Both the position numbers and the translations under genes were made by a program. The notes beneath the pieces are model-generated. The model did no database searches. It was not told where the DNA came from and saw only the letters and a program-made list of their open reading frames with translations. A stretch of DNA of 40,604 bases from Helicobacter trogontum. GTDB lineage: Bacteria > Campylobacterota > Campylobacteria > Campylobacterales > Helicobacteraceae. Each line of letters opens with the position of its first letter. Position 1 is the first letter of the stretch. The stretch lies in the NCBI RefSeq assembly GCF_000765905.2, contig NZ_JRPL02000022.1:1-40604 (forward strand), given 5' to 3'. Shown piece by piece: positions 27,467 through 36,171 of this stretch.

Positions 27467-29920
27467 CTATGCCTTTAAAACTTTATAATCAAAATACTTT
27501 ATAGAATCTATCACACAATCACTTGCAAGCACAGCAACCATACCTTTCATAAATGAAGTCTGCATAACCCTAACACTAAGAACTACACTACCTACTTGCA
27601 AACTTATAATCTCATTATCCTGCAACTTCGTAGCAATGCAAAATTGTTTTGAAACCTTTAAGATTCCATGTAACTCTTTGTCATTATATATGAGATTCTC
27701 ACTCTTATATTCATTGCGATAAAAGCTTAAATTGCCACTAAGAGCTGCTTTGTAAATAAAGATACCACTTCCTTCGCCTAATATGATTTCTGGACAATAT
27801 TCAAACAACTCTATATTTAAATCTAAGCCAAGTTGCAACGCTAGAGGATCTAAACGCATTTTAGATTCTAAAGAATCAAAATCTTGCAATCCTCTTTGAC
27901 ACATAAATTCTTTTACAAACGGAATCTCACTTGTAAGCTCTACTATGTATTCACAATCAAGCTCTAAATATGTCCCACATATATCAAGCAAATCATCGCA
28001 TATACAATCTTGTGCACTACTATAAATATCATTATCCCTAAAGCTTGGATAAAGCTTTACGAGATTCCCATATATATCAATAACACTTCCTTCCATAAAC
28101 TGCAATGGCACTATAGGGATACTCTTCTGCATATTTTTAGAATCTGCTACAAAGGGGAGAAAAGGCACAGGAGTGATACTAAAATCTGCATTCGCACGAA
28201 TACCAAGCACATCACAATAGCTACCATCATCTGGGGTTAAATCGCATAACAAACTAATTGCATGAATGTTGTCATAGCAAAGTGGGATAATGGAGCAATC
28301 ATTCTTGCAAAGGGCAATGACAGAGAGAATTTGTGCAATAAGCCTATAATGTTTAGAAAGATAAAAATCCTGTCCCACCAAGATTTTTATATGAGGTGTT
28401 TGTGTAGCTTTAGATTCTAGAGATTTATTGTAGTTACACATAGCATCTAAAAGGGCTATTTCACTCTCACTTACATTGCTTTCTGCCATAAGATAAGCTA
28501 AATCTTGCTCCTGTATCCATGCTAAAGTGCTTTTTAATAAAGCCAAAATCTTTGTGTTGTGGTGTAAAGAGGGATTAGATTCTAATGTATTTATTTTATC
28601 TTGTATTTGCTTGACAAAAAGACTTAAAAGCAAAGCACTAATAGCAAGCTCACTTGAAACCTCATAAGTAATTGCTAGATCACTTTGGAATCTTTCTTCA
28701 GCAATAGAACTTATCCAAATATTTTTAACACCTTTCTTTAGTGCTAGTTTTGATAAATCACTACGTAATATAGGCATTTCATCATACAAATAGCTACCTA
28801 AAATAATCACAACTCCATTATGCTGCAAATCTTTTAAGCTATTAGCACTCCCTACCCCAACGTAATGATTACAAATAGAGCTAAACTCTTTGTAATGCAA
28901 TGCCTCATCGCAATAAATCTTTATATTTGCTTTTTGTGCCAAAAGAGCAGCAAGATAGGCTTCCTCATTTGTTATATTTGTCCCCAAACGCAAGGCGTTT
29001 ATATGAGATAAAACCTCACTTATAGCAAAGCCTTTTGTCGCACAATCTCCCTGTAACATTCCTAAATTCTGACGTAAGAAATTGTGCCTACCTGCATGAC
29101 ACAATTGCATCGCATGTGCCTCATTTTTAATACGATATATTTCTTTTTTAGAATCTATATTATGTTTCACTTCATAATGAAGTGGGCAGCGTAAGCTACA
29201 ATGAATGCAATGTGATTCGTTTTTTTCCAACTCCCAAGCATTACTTGTATAAGTAAAACGAGTAGAAAACATAGCTCCAGTAGGACATACACTCACACAT
29301 TCATCACAATCTTCACAATAAGCATTAAAATCTACACCAATTTTAGAATGAAAGCCACCTGCAAGCACAGACAACACGCTATTACCCACATATTCATTAC
29401 AAGTCCTAGCACATCGCTCACACATAATACATAAGGCTTCATTATAAACTTTATTATGAAAATGCACATAATCATTTTGCTTTTGAACTGCAAAAAATGG
29501 TTGAATTGCAACTTTAGATTCTAATACTTTATCTTGCAATTCACACTCCCCGCTTTTATCACACACGCCACACTCTAAAGGGTGGTTAATACATAAAAAA
29601 CTCATGATTTGATTGCGAAATTTTTGCAGCTTTTCTGTTTGCGTATAGATTCTAATTGGCTTTGTAACAAAGCTTTTGCAGCTTGCAACTATATTTCCAT
29701 TATCCTCTTCTACAACACACATCCGACATGCACCCGTTGGTGTTAGCTTCTTAAGATCGCAAAGTGTAGGAATATTAATATTATGATTTCTTGCGACGCT
29801 CAATAAACTCTCTCCCACCCTTGCATAGCACTCTTTATCATCAATAAATACCTGGATAAGTAAATCTTTTGTCTCTGCCTTAGATTCTTCATGTTTTATA
29901 GCAATATCTGCTTGTGTCAT
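27467..29920 (-). CDS. nuoG: NuoG-like subunit, first copy (iron-sulfur protein)
   Basis: 817 residues. After a 20-residue N-terminal extension comes a [2Fe-2S] domain (C54, C65, C68, C81), the N5 site (H113, C117, C120, C126), two four-cysteine motifs (164/167/170/174 and 202/205/208/212) and an N7-type site starting C238-x2-C241-x3-C245. The C-terminal 570 residues are a diverged molybdopterin-like domain. It overlaps the upstream NuoF-like gene by four bases and is followed after one base by a second NuoG-like gene. Complex I holds one NuoG, so the two copies may split the role or form alternative or combined input modules. Confidence 0.93.
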   Translation of the reverse strand: MTQADIAIKHEESKAETKDLLIQVFIDDKECYARVGESLLSVARNHNINIPTLCDLKKLTPTGACRMCVVEEDNGNIVASCKSFVTKPIRIYTQTEKLQKFRNQIMSFLCINHPLECGVCDKSGECELQDKVLESKVAIQPFFAVQKQNDYVHFHNKVYNEALCIMCERCARTCNEYVGNSVLSVLAGGFHSKIGVDFNAYCEDCDECVSVCPTGAMFSTRFTYTSNAWELEKNESHCIHCSLRCPLHYEVKHNIDSKKEIYRIKNEAHAMQLCHAGRHNFLRQNLGMLQGDCATKGFAISEVLSHINALRLGTNITNEEAYLAALLAQKANIKIYCDEALHYKEFSSICNHYVGVGSANSLKDLQHNGVVIILGSYLYDEMPILRSDLSKLALKKGVKNIWISSIAEERFQSDLAITYEVSSELAISALLLSLFVKQIQDKINTLESNPSLHHNTKILALLKSTLAWIQEQDLAYLMAESNVSESEIALLDAMCNYNKSLESKATQTPHIKILVGQDFYLSKHYRLIAQILSVIALCKNDCSIIPLCYDNIHAISLLCDLTPDDGSYCDVLGIRANADFSITPVPFLPFVADSKNMQKSIPIVPLQFMEGSVIDIYGNLVKLYPSFRDNDIYSSAQDCICDDLLDICGTYLELDCEYIVELTSEIPFVKEFMCQRGLQDFDSLESKMRLDPLALQLGLDLNIELFEYCPEIILGEGSGIFIYKAALSGNLSFYRNEYKSENLIYNDKELHGILKVSKQFCIATKLQDNEIISLQVGSVVLSVRVMQTSFMKGMVAVLASDCVIDSIKYFDYKVLKA

Positions 29921-32592
29921 GTGGTCTCCTTTTGCAAAGCTTTTTTATCCAACTCCTTACTAAGACACATTGTGCTTGTATTATCAGAATCTATGACTTT
30001 AGTCTCAATGTCATCACAACCAACAACACACATGCTAATATAATAACATCGCATACATCGTTGTGCTTCTGCAATTGCTGTCTCATTATCAAAGCCCAAA
30101 TTCACTTCTTCAAAATTTTTTGCCCTATATTCTGGCTGTAATTTATCACTTATAGCACGTTCATTGCCTGATAAAAACCCCTTAATCTCTCTATTTTTAT
30201 CAAACACACCAATTTGCCTTAATAAATCCTCCATTCTCTCATCATCATTAATAGCAACCTCACCTGTTTGCAAATAATTTGCCACAACGCTAGCAACTCT
30301 TCTGCCCTGTCCTACAGCATTTACTATAGTTAAAGGACCGCTAACGCAATCTCCTGCAGCAAAGATTCCTTTTTTTGTTGTTGAGAAACTCGCATTATCC
30401 ACAGCAATTGTCTTCCATTTACTCACTTCTACACCAAAGCTAGAATCTAGTGGGAAATCCATCTCTTGGCTAACTGCTGGAATTAAAATATCACACTCTA
30501 ATATAACGCCACCATCTTCAATTAACTTTAATTCACCTTTTGGATCTGTATCACTTTTTACCAACTCATAACGATTTATTTTTAATGCTTTAATTGCAGA
30601 ATCCTCTTGTATGATCTCATCTACTGCACTTAAAAAATGAAAGACAACGCCTTCTTCACACGCTTCATGATACTCTTCTTTTGAAGTATTTTTAATGATA
30701 GTTGCCTCATCTCTGCGATAAAGCATAATCACACTGCTAGCACCCAAACGTATGCAACATCTCACAACATCCATAGAGGTAAAACCACCTCCAACACATA
30801 CGACTTTTTTACCTGTCAAATTGGGCAATTCACCTATATTGAACTTTTGTGCAAGATTTACAGAATCCATAAACTTAATAGCTGGTAGATAGCCATCTAA
30901 ATCAACGTTCTCATTCTTACAACCAAGCTTTTTACTTGCCCTAGTCCCCACAGCTATAACTAAAGCATTATGTTTAGATTCTAAAGCGACAATATTATGA
31001 GAATCAACTAAAAAATTCGTATGAAAGGTAACACCTAAGGCTTTTAAAGATTCTATATCGTGATTATATGCATCAATTGGCATACGATAATTTGGCACGC
31101 CAACAGCCACCTCACCACCCAAAACAGGTAAGGCTTCATATACATCCACTTTAATACCTCGCAACGCCAAATAATATGCACTGCTAAGCCCAGCAGGACC
31201 AGCACCAATAATACCAACAGATTGATTAGCAAAAACATCTGTTGATTCTATATTATTTGGATGAGAATAGCCCTGCCATTTACTTGTTTGCTTTTTATTG
31301 AACTCTGCATTTGCACCAATCCGCTTCAACTCCATAATACTGATTGGAGAATCTAAAATCGCTCTACGACACGCACTCTCACATGGATGCGGACACACTC
31401 GTCCACAAACTTGTGCCAAGGGCATACTGCCACGAGTATTGCTTAAGGAATCAAGATAGCGTATATCCTTCACACCTTCAATATAGGCTGGAATATCTAC
31501 ACGCGATGGACATTCATCAGTACATGGTGCAGTGATTTTTGATATATATTCCACATTACTAATTCTTGTTGTTACTGCACTTTTATATCGTTCTAGGGTC
31601 TCAAAGCTATTACTAGTCGTATTATCCCGAGTAATATTGTAATCCACAGGCATTAGTGTATGACTTTTTAGCTCTTTTTTGTCTTTGTTTTGCATTATAT
31701 CTTCAGCAGTTTTTGCAAATCCTGCAACACTACTATCTACATTCTTAGAATCTGTATTTTTCTTGTTTACACCCTGCTCTTCATGCTCATTACAATTATT
31801 GCTAGAATCAAGATATTTTGTATTGTGCATATCATGTTTTGTATTCGCCCAAGCAAGATTTGATTGTGTAGTTTCTCGTGCTATTTTTTTTGCAGATTCT
31901 GTTATTACATGTCGCAGATCTTCTTTTGCTTGTGTAGCTTTTATGTTTTCTATCCTCTGCATGGCATCATGAATTAGGGAAGAAGAAGTCACTCCATTTG
32001 CAATATCTTGTTGCACTTTATCGACAAATTCCCTTGCTTCTTGTAGCTTCTTTGTGCTTTGCTTGAGTTGCTTGGTAAGCTCACTTAACATCTGTGCTTC
32101 CTGCTCTAATATTGTGTTATTGCAACTCTGCCTTGATAGAGGTAAGGATCTTGCAAATACTTCTGGTTTTTCCTTGAGAATTTGGAGAATAGGATTGGGG
32201 GTAGTTTTACCGACTTCGCACTTTGAAGTAGCCTTCATAAGCTCACACACTTCTTGTAATTTTTCAATATCACTTAATGCCTCACAATCACTTGCATAAT
32301 TGTGATTTTGTAGCTTTTCTAAAAGCTCATAGAGCACCTTACCACCATACTTACCAGGTGTGCATCGCCCACATGACTGTGCGTAATTTTGGTATTGTTT
32401 TGCATAGATTTTTAATGTTTGCAAAATATCTAAACGAGAATCAAAAATAACTATACCATCCCACCCCACAAATGCCTTGATCTCTTTTTGTTTGGTTTCA
32501 ATAGATTCCTTAGTAAAAAACTTTACCTGTGGTAAAACCTTTGGAAAATCATTTAAGCTGTATGGAATGTTTGGATTTGTCTTCTTTACCAT
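29917..32592 (-). CDS. nuoF: NuoF-position fusion: NuoF-type Fe-S end domain + GltD-like FAD/NAD(P)H oxidoreductase
   Basis: 891 residues; the symbol is positional. Residues 40-145 resemble the C-terminal end of NuoF (SCGRCTPGKYGGK, then a CELMKATSKC block), but the third cysteine of the usual CxxCxxC is Gly80. The FMN/NADH-binding part of NuoF is absent. A coiled coil (about 160-245) and a polar low-complexity linker (about 250-340) follow. Residues 350-780 look like the small subunit of glutamate synthase (GltD): ferredoxin-like cysteines 357, 361, 396, 400, 404 and 408, FAD site GIIGAGPAGLSSAYYLA (about 460-476), second nucleotide site VGGGFTSMDVV (600-610) and AAGDCVSGP (745-753). The C-terminus has another cysteine cluster (846, 849, 855, 859). 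It probably feeds electrons from NAD(P)H or a ferredoxin/flavodoxin-like donor into complex I (inference). Confidence 0.85.
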   Translation of the reverse strand: MVKKTNPNIPYSLNDFPKVLPQVKFFTKESIETKQKEIKAFVGWDGIVIFDSRLDILQTLKIYAKQYQNYAQSCGRCTPGKYGGKVLYELLEKLQNHNYASDCEALSDIEKLQEVCELMKATSKCEVGKTTPNPILQILKEKPEVFARSLPLSRQSCNNTILEQEAQMLSELTKQLKQSTKKLQEAREFVDKVQQDIANGVTSSSLIHDAMQRIENIKATQAKEDLRHVITESAKKIARETTQSNLAWANTKHDMHNTKYLDSSNNCNEHEEQGVNKKNTDSKNVDSSVAGFAKTAEDIMQNKDKKELKSHTLMPVDYNITRDNTTSNSFETLERYKSAVTTRISNVEYISKITAPCTDECPSRVDIPAYIEGVKDIRYLDSLSNTRGSMPLAQVCGRVCPHPCESACRRAILDSPISIMELKRIGANAEFNKKQTSKWQGYSHPNNIESTDVFANQSVGIIGAGPAGLSSAYYLALRGIKVDVYEALPVLGGEVAVGVPNYRMPIDAYNHDIESLKALGVTFHTNFLVDSHNIVALESKHNALVIAVGTRASKKLGCKNENVDLDGYLPAIKFMDSVNLAQKFNIGELPNLTGKKVVCVGGGFTSMDVVRCCIRLGASSVIMLYRRDEATIIKNTSKEEYHEACEEGVVFHFLSAVDEIIQEDSAIKALKINRYELVKSDTDPKGELKLIEDGGVILECDILIPAVSQEMDFPLDSSFGVEVSKWKTIAVDNASFSTTKKGIFAAGDCVSGPLTIVNAVGQGRRVASVVANYLQTGEVAINDDERMEDLLRQIGVFDKNREIKGFLSGNERAISDKLQPEYRAKNFEEVNLGFDNETAIAEAQRCMRCYYISMCVVGCDDIETKVIDSDNTSTMCLSKELDKKALQKETT

Positions 32593-32646
32593 TACGCAAC
32601 CCTTCTACTGCACATCATCGCTTGTAATATTCATTATTTTCAAACA

Positions 32647-32874
32647 TCAAGCCTTTCTTATAACTATTGTCCAATCAACATGGTTAAATTGCAAAGAATT
32701 CATAAGTGTATGCCCTCTTTCCTTTACATAGTTAGCACTCTTTGCAACATTTTCATGTTCACCTTTTTCGAATAAAAAAATAGCTATTTCACCACTATCT
32801 AATTGCGTCTCAATCAATTCTCCCATCTTGTCGTAAAAATCATTTTTTAAATGTCGCAAATCAAATCTTTTCAT
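32647..32874 (-). CDS. nuoE: NuoE-position small subunit without Fe-S ligands (HP1264-like)
   Basis: 75 residues; the symbol is positional. True NuoE is about 160 residues with a [2Fe-2S] site of four cysteines. This protein has no cysteine at all, so it cannot carry that cluster. Its size, position between nuoD and nuoF, and sequence style (MKRFDLRHLKNDFYDKMGE, ending NHVDWTIVIRKA) match the small protein that replaces NuoE in Helicobacter and Campylobacter. It probably has a structural role at the electron-input end. A GGGGGAA ribosome site precedes the ATG, 14 bases behind nuoD. Confidence 0.85.
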   Translation of the reverse strand: MKRFDLRHLKNDFYDKMGELIETQLDSGEIAIFLFEKGEHENVAKSANYVKERGHTLMNSLQFNHVDWTIVIRKA

Positions 32875-32888
32875 ATTTCCCCCAAATC

Positions 32889-34118
32889 CTATCTATCAAT
32901 CTCGCCCAAAATAATATTGCTATTTCCTATAATCGTAATAACATCAGCTAAGTAGTGTCCGGGCAAAACCGCCTCCAATACCTGCAGGTGATAAAAGCTT
33001 GGGGCCTTGATTTTTACTCTGTGTGGATAAGGATTTCCTAAAGAGCTAATAAAAAAACCTAATTCACCTTTTGGAGATTCTGTAGGTGCATACACTTCAC
33101 CTTTTGGTGGACGCATACCTTGTGTTACAAGTACAAAATGCTGCATTAAAGAATAATTTTGCGTCATAATATCTTCTTTTGGTGCAGAAATATATTGTGG
33201 AGCATGTGCCATAAGGCTTGTGTTTGTATCTTTGTAAAGTTTCATTGCTTGTCTAATAATGGAGCATGACTGAAATACCTCTTCAGTATAAAGCACATAA
33301 CGACCATAGCAATCACCACTATCTGTATAGGGCACACTAAAATCTAACTCATCATAGATCTCATATGGCTCTTCTTTTCTAATATCATAAGGGATACCAG
33401 ATCCACGAAGCATTACACCGCTAAGCCCATAGTCTTGTGCCATCTCTTTACTAATTTTTCCAACACCTTCTAAACGCATACGCCAGATTCTATTCTTATC
33501 TAAAAGCCCTTTTATAAGATTGACCGTCTTTATAACTTCATCCAAGCAAGATTCTATATTCTCAAACCAGTTATGCGGAATATCAAGTGGTACGCCACCT
33601 ATGCGAATAGAATTATGCGTTAATCTTGCTCCACAATAATCTTCTATCATATCAAGCACGTATTCTCTGCCCTTAAAAGCATATAAAAACACACTCATCG
33701 CCCCGACATCAAGAGCATGTGTAGCCATAAAAAGAAAATGGGAAATAATGCGATTAAGCTCTAAAAGAATAGTGCGTATAACCTTGGCTCGTCTTGGCAC
33801 TTCTACACCCAAAAGAGTTTCTACACCATAGGCAAAAGCATGATTATTGCTACTTGCTGCCGTATAATCCATTCTATCTGTTGTTGGCATAAACTCATTA
33901 TAAATCATATTTTCTGCTAGTTTCTCAATCCCTCTATGTAGATAGCCAATGTCAGGATAAGCTTTTTTGACCATTTCTCCATCAAGTTCCAAAATCAGCC
34001 GCAATTGTCCATGTGCACTTGGATGTTGCGGACCAAGATTTACAATCATCTTGCCTTCATCTTGCTCAAATAAAACATTTTCAAATTGAGTTTGCAATTT
34101 ATTAAAATATTGTGCCAT
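32889..34118 (-). CDS. nuoD: NADH-quinone oxidoreductase subunit D
   Basis: 409 residues, the normal length. It is the 49-kDa-type subunit forming the quinone site with NuoB. Family blocks are [40 protein letters not shown], and the C-terminal [12 protein letters not shown] and [12 protein letters not shown]. The hydrogenase-type metal cysteines are absent, as expected for NuoD. NuoC and NuoD are separate genes here, eight bases apart. Confidence 0.97.
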   Translation of the reverse strand: MAQYFNKLQTQFENVLFEQDEGKMIVNLGPQHPSAHGQLRLILELDGEMVKKAYPDIGYLHRGIEKLAENMIYNEFMPTTDRMDYTAASSNNHAFAYGVETLLGVEVPRRAKVIRTILLELNRIISHFLFMATHALDVGAMSVFLYAFKGREYVLDMIEDYCGARLTHNSIRIGGVPLDIPHNWFENIESCLDEVIKTVNLIKGLLDKNRIWRMRLEGVGKISKEMAQDYGLSGVMLRGSGIPYDIRKEEPYEIYDELDFSVPYTDSGDCYGRYVLYTEEVFQSCSIIRQAMKLYKDTNTSLMAHAPQYISAPKEDIMTQNYSLMQHFVLVTQGMRPPKGEVYAPTESPKGELGFFISSLGNPYPHRVKIKAPSFYHLQVLEAVLPGHYLADVITIIGNSNIILGEIDR

Positions 34119-34126
34119 ATCTACCC

Positions 34127-34933
34127 CTATACGCGTTTTTCACGCACTTTTGGTTGTGTGTTGGGAAACTTTTGTAAAATTGGTGGTTTATTCGCCTCTT
34201 GGTAGCTTATCTCATGGACTAAATCACTTGGTATCGCCCCTTTTGGCACCTCTTTTCCAATACGCGAGAAATTGATACTATCTGCTCTATCAACCCTTGC
34301 ACTATCTCGTTGTTCAGCTCCGACAATATCACGATACTCTCTACCAAAGATTTTATCCACTTCATACCATGCAGCAAATTCGTCACCTTTTAATGGATAG
34401 GTTTTTAAAAGTGGATTGCCCACCCAATCAATAGGCATAAGAATTCTCTTTAAGAAAGGATGATTAAGAAATTTGATACCAAACATATCATAACATTCTC
34501 GTTCACTCCAATTCGCACATGCAAAAACACTGCTTACACTTGGCATACTTTCATTTTCCTGTAAAACGCATTTTACACGCAATCTACGACGCCCTTTATG
34601 TGATTTTTCATGCGAAGTAAGCTGATAAAAAAGTTCAAAACTCCCCTCACTCGCAAGGTTATCAATCGCACTCATTTCCGATAAAATATTGTATTTCATT
34701 GATTTTAACATTTCTAGTGCTTTTAATACCTGCTCTTTTGGCACGTAAAATACTGCTTGATCAATCTCTACATAACTATTTAATACATTAACCTCTTTTT
34801 GTAAAGACTCTAATACTTCCTTAAAATTTGATTTTATGGTTTCAACCTTGGGGGTTGCTATGGGCTGGTAAAACCTATCAGTATGATAGACTTTTCTTTG
34901 AACGTCCTGCTTTTGTGCTGTCCTGCGTATCAT
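34127..34933 (-). CDS. nuoC: NADH-quinone oxidoreductase subunit C
   Basis: 268 residues, the 30-kDa-type subunit of the peripheral arm. The signature is [29 protein letters not shown] in two parts, with YPLKGDE following. Both the N-terminal 30 residues and the C-terminal 70 residues (Arg/Lys/Pro-rich) extend beyond the core. An AAGGATTAGAG site precedes the ATG. Unlike its neighbours, it is separated from the upstream nuoB by 348 bases. Confidence 0.96.
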   Translation of the reverse strand: MIRRTAQKQDVQRKVYHTDRFYQPIATPKVETIKSNFKEVLESLQKEVNVLNSYVEIDQAVFYVPKEQVLKALEMLKSMKYNILSEMSAIDNLASEGSFELFYQLTSHEKSHKGRRRLRVKCVLQENESMPSVSSVFACANWSERECYDMFGIKFLNHPFLKRILMPIDWVGNPLLKTYPLKGDEFAAWYEVDKIFGREYRDIVGAEQRDSARVDRADSINFSRIGKEVPKGAIPSDLVHEISYQEANKPPILQKFPNTQPKVREKRV

Positions 34934-34970
34934 CTCTAATCCTTATCTTCTTGTTTCTTGTTTGTTTGCT

Positions 34971-35048
34971 TTAAAATCTATTAAACTCAAACACAATCTC
35001 TCTTAAAACACATTCTGAAAATCCCCTGTCAAGCAAGATCCTACCTAA
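34971..35048 (-). other. in-frame continuation beyond the amber stop of the small ORF
   Basis: Read in the same frame after the TAG at 35049-35051, 25 further codons (LGRILLDRGFSECVLREIVF and a few more) run to a TAA at 34971-34973. Their composition also looks coding. Together with the ORF at 35049-35204, this could be one broken gene of about 77 codons. It could equally be chance. Confidence 0.25.
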
Positions 35049-35204
35049 CTACACATAGGATTTAAATTGCGTGTAAAACTTATACAAGTTCAACGTATCC
35101 CATAGCTTTTGAAAGCCCTGATAAGGTATGTATGCAATACGAAATCTTTCGACACTAAAGATACTCGCATAAACCTGCTTTCTCAACACTCCTGCATAGC
35201 ACAT
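35049..35204 (-). CDS. possible 51-residue ORF inserted between nuoB and nuoC
   Basis: ATG at 35204, TAG stop at 35049-35051. The product, starting MCYAGVLRKQVYASIFSVER, is basic and unusually aromatic (eight Tyr, five Phe, one Trp) and ends TQFKSYV. An AAAGGA sequence sits about 12 bases before the ATG, which is a little far. The DNA here is clearly less AT-rich than ordinary spacers in this window. There is no known family. nuoA-D are normally contiguous, so this stretch looks like an insertion in the operon. It may be a real small gene, the remains of one, or part of a repeated element. Confidence 0.35.
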   Translation of the reverse strand: MCYAGVLRKQVYASIFSVERFRIAYIPYQGFQKLWDTLNLYKFYTQFKSYV

Positions 35205-35281
35205 CCTATATTCTCATCCTTTCTCGCGCTAACGATATTCTAGTTTACATGCAACTGAGTAAAATTCTCCTTATAGAATCT

Positions 35282-35791
35282 CTACACAAGCCTCTTTGGC
35301 GTCTCATCTTTTATTGCCTTTTCAGAGCGAATCTTTTGCTGCAACACCATCATTGCGTACTGCAAAGTTTCTGGTCTTGGTGCACAACCAGGTAAATAAA
35401 TATCCACAGGGATGATTCTATCAACACCTTGCACAGTAGCATAGGTATTAAACATGCCACCAGTATTTGCACAACTCCCCATGGAAACAACCCACTTTGG
35501 TTCAGGCATTTGATCATAAAGTCTTCTTGTAAATTCTGCATGCTTTTTAGTCAGTGTGCCTGCAATAATCATCACATCACTCTGCCTCGGACTAGCACGA
35601 AAAATAATACCAAATCTATCAAAATCAAATCTCGAACCACCAGTTGCCATCATCTCAATAGCACAACAAGCAAGCCCATAAGTAAGGGGCCAAAGGGAGT
35701 TGCTCCTCCCCCAATTCAAAATCTTATCCACACTCCCAAGTGCAACAGGCATACCTCTTGCACTAAGCTCACCTACCTCATGTGTTGCCAT
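35282..35791 (-). CDS. nuoB: NADH-quinone oxidoreductase subunit B
   Basis: 169 residues from the chosen start. It carries cluster N2, which hands electrons to quinone. Ligands are C42-C43 in [12 protein letters not shown]107 in GSCANTGG and C136 in LPGCAPRPE. An upstream in-frame ATG (35812) would add seven residues. I prefer 35791 because a GGGGAG ribosome site lies seven bases before it and between the two ATGs. The start lies inside the 3' end of nuoA, overlapping by 19 bases. Confidence 0.96.
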   Translation of the reverse strand: MATHEVGELSARGMPVALGSVDKILNWGRSNSLWPLTYGLACCAIEMMATGGSRFDFDRFGIIFRASPRQSDVMIIAGTLTKKHAEFTRRLYDQMPEPKWVVSMGSCANTGGMFNTYATVQGVDRIIPVDIYLPGCAPRPETLQYAMMVLQQKIRSEKAIKDETPKRLV

Positions 35792-36171
35792 GATAATGCT
35801 CCCCTTTTCCATGCAAACAAAAAGCCAACTACAAGCAAACCAAGAAATGCAAACATTTCTACAAATCCCAATATTCCAAGATTACGGTATTCCAAAGCCC
35901 ACGGAATCATAAAAATCACTTCTACATCAAAAAGCACAAACAATACAGCTATGATATAGAATTGATGTGAGATTTTGTTCTGTTGCTTAATTGGAATTGG
36001 TCCACATTCATAGGGTGCTGTTTTAAGTTTATCGCTTTTTTTCTGTGCGATCTTTCTTGATACAAGTCTTTGCAAAAAGAATGTTGCCTGAAAAGCAACA
36101 AGGGTTAAAACAAACATCACAAATGCACCAAAATATGGGTGTGCCAACATAGGCTCTAACGTTTTGGGCAT
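35773..36171 (-). CDS. nuoA: NADH-quinone oxidoreductase subunit A
   Basis: 132 residues with three membrane helices. Family blocks are APYECGPIP and [18 protein letters not shown], the acidic helix at the quinone-chamber junction. It is the first gene of the nuo operon. An AAGGAAG ribosome site precedes the ATG, and the upstream 500 bases are very AT-rich. Confidence 0.96.
   Translation of the reverse strand: MPKTLEPMLAHPYFGAFVMFVLTLVAFQATFFLQRLVSRKIAQKKSDKLKTAPYECGPIPIKQQNKISHQFYIIAVLFVLFDVEVIFMIPWALEYRNLGILGFVEMFAFLGLLVVGFLFAWKRGALSWQHMR

Noticed and set aside
27466-27467. The two NuoG-like genes being one gene split by a frameshift
   Set aside because: Each has its own full N-terminal [2Fe-2S] and cluster motifs, its own start with ribosome site and a complete C-terminal domain, so they are two paralogues.
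35792-35812. Upstream ATG of nuoB
   Set aside because: The GGGGAG ribosome site lies between the two ATGs and is correctly spaced only for the second; the usual NuoB length also fits better.
35429-35959. 176-codon plus-strand frame opposite nuoA/nuoB
   Set aside because: It is antisense to two conserved genes and its Thr/Ser/Asn/His-rich, low-complexity product is typical of a shadow frame.
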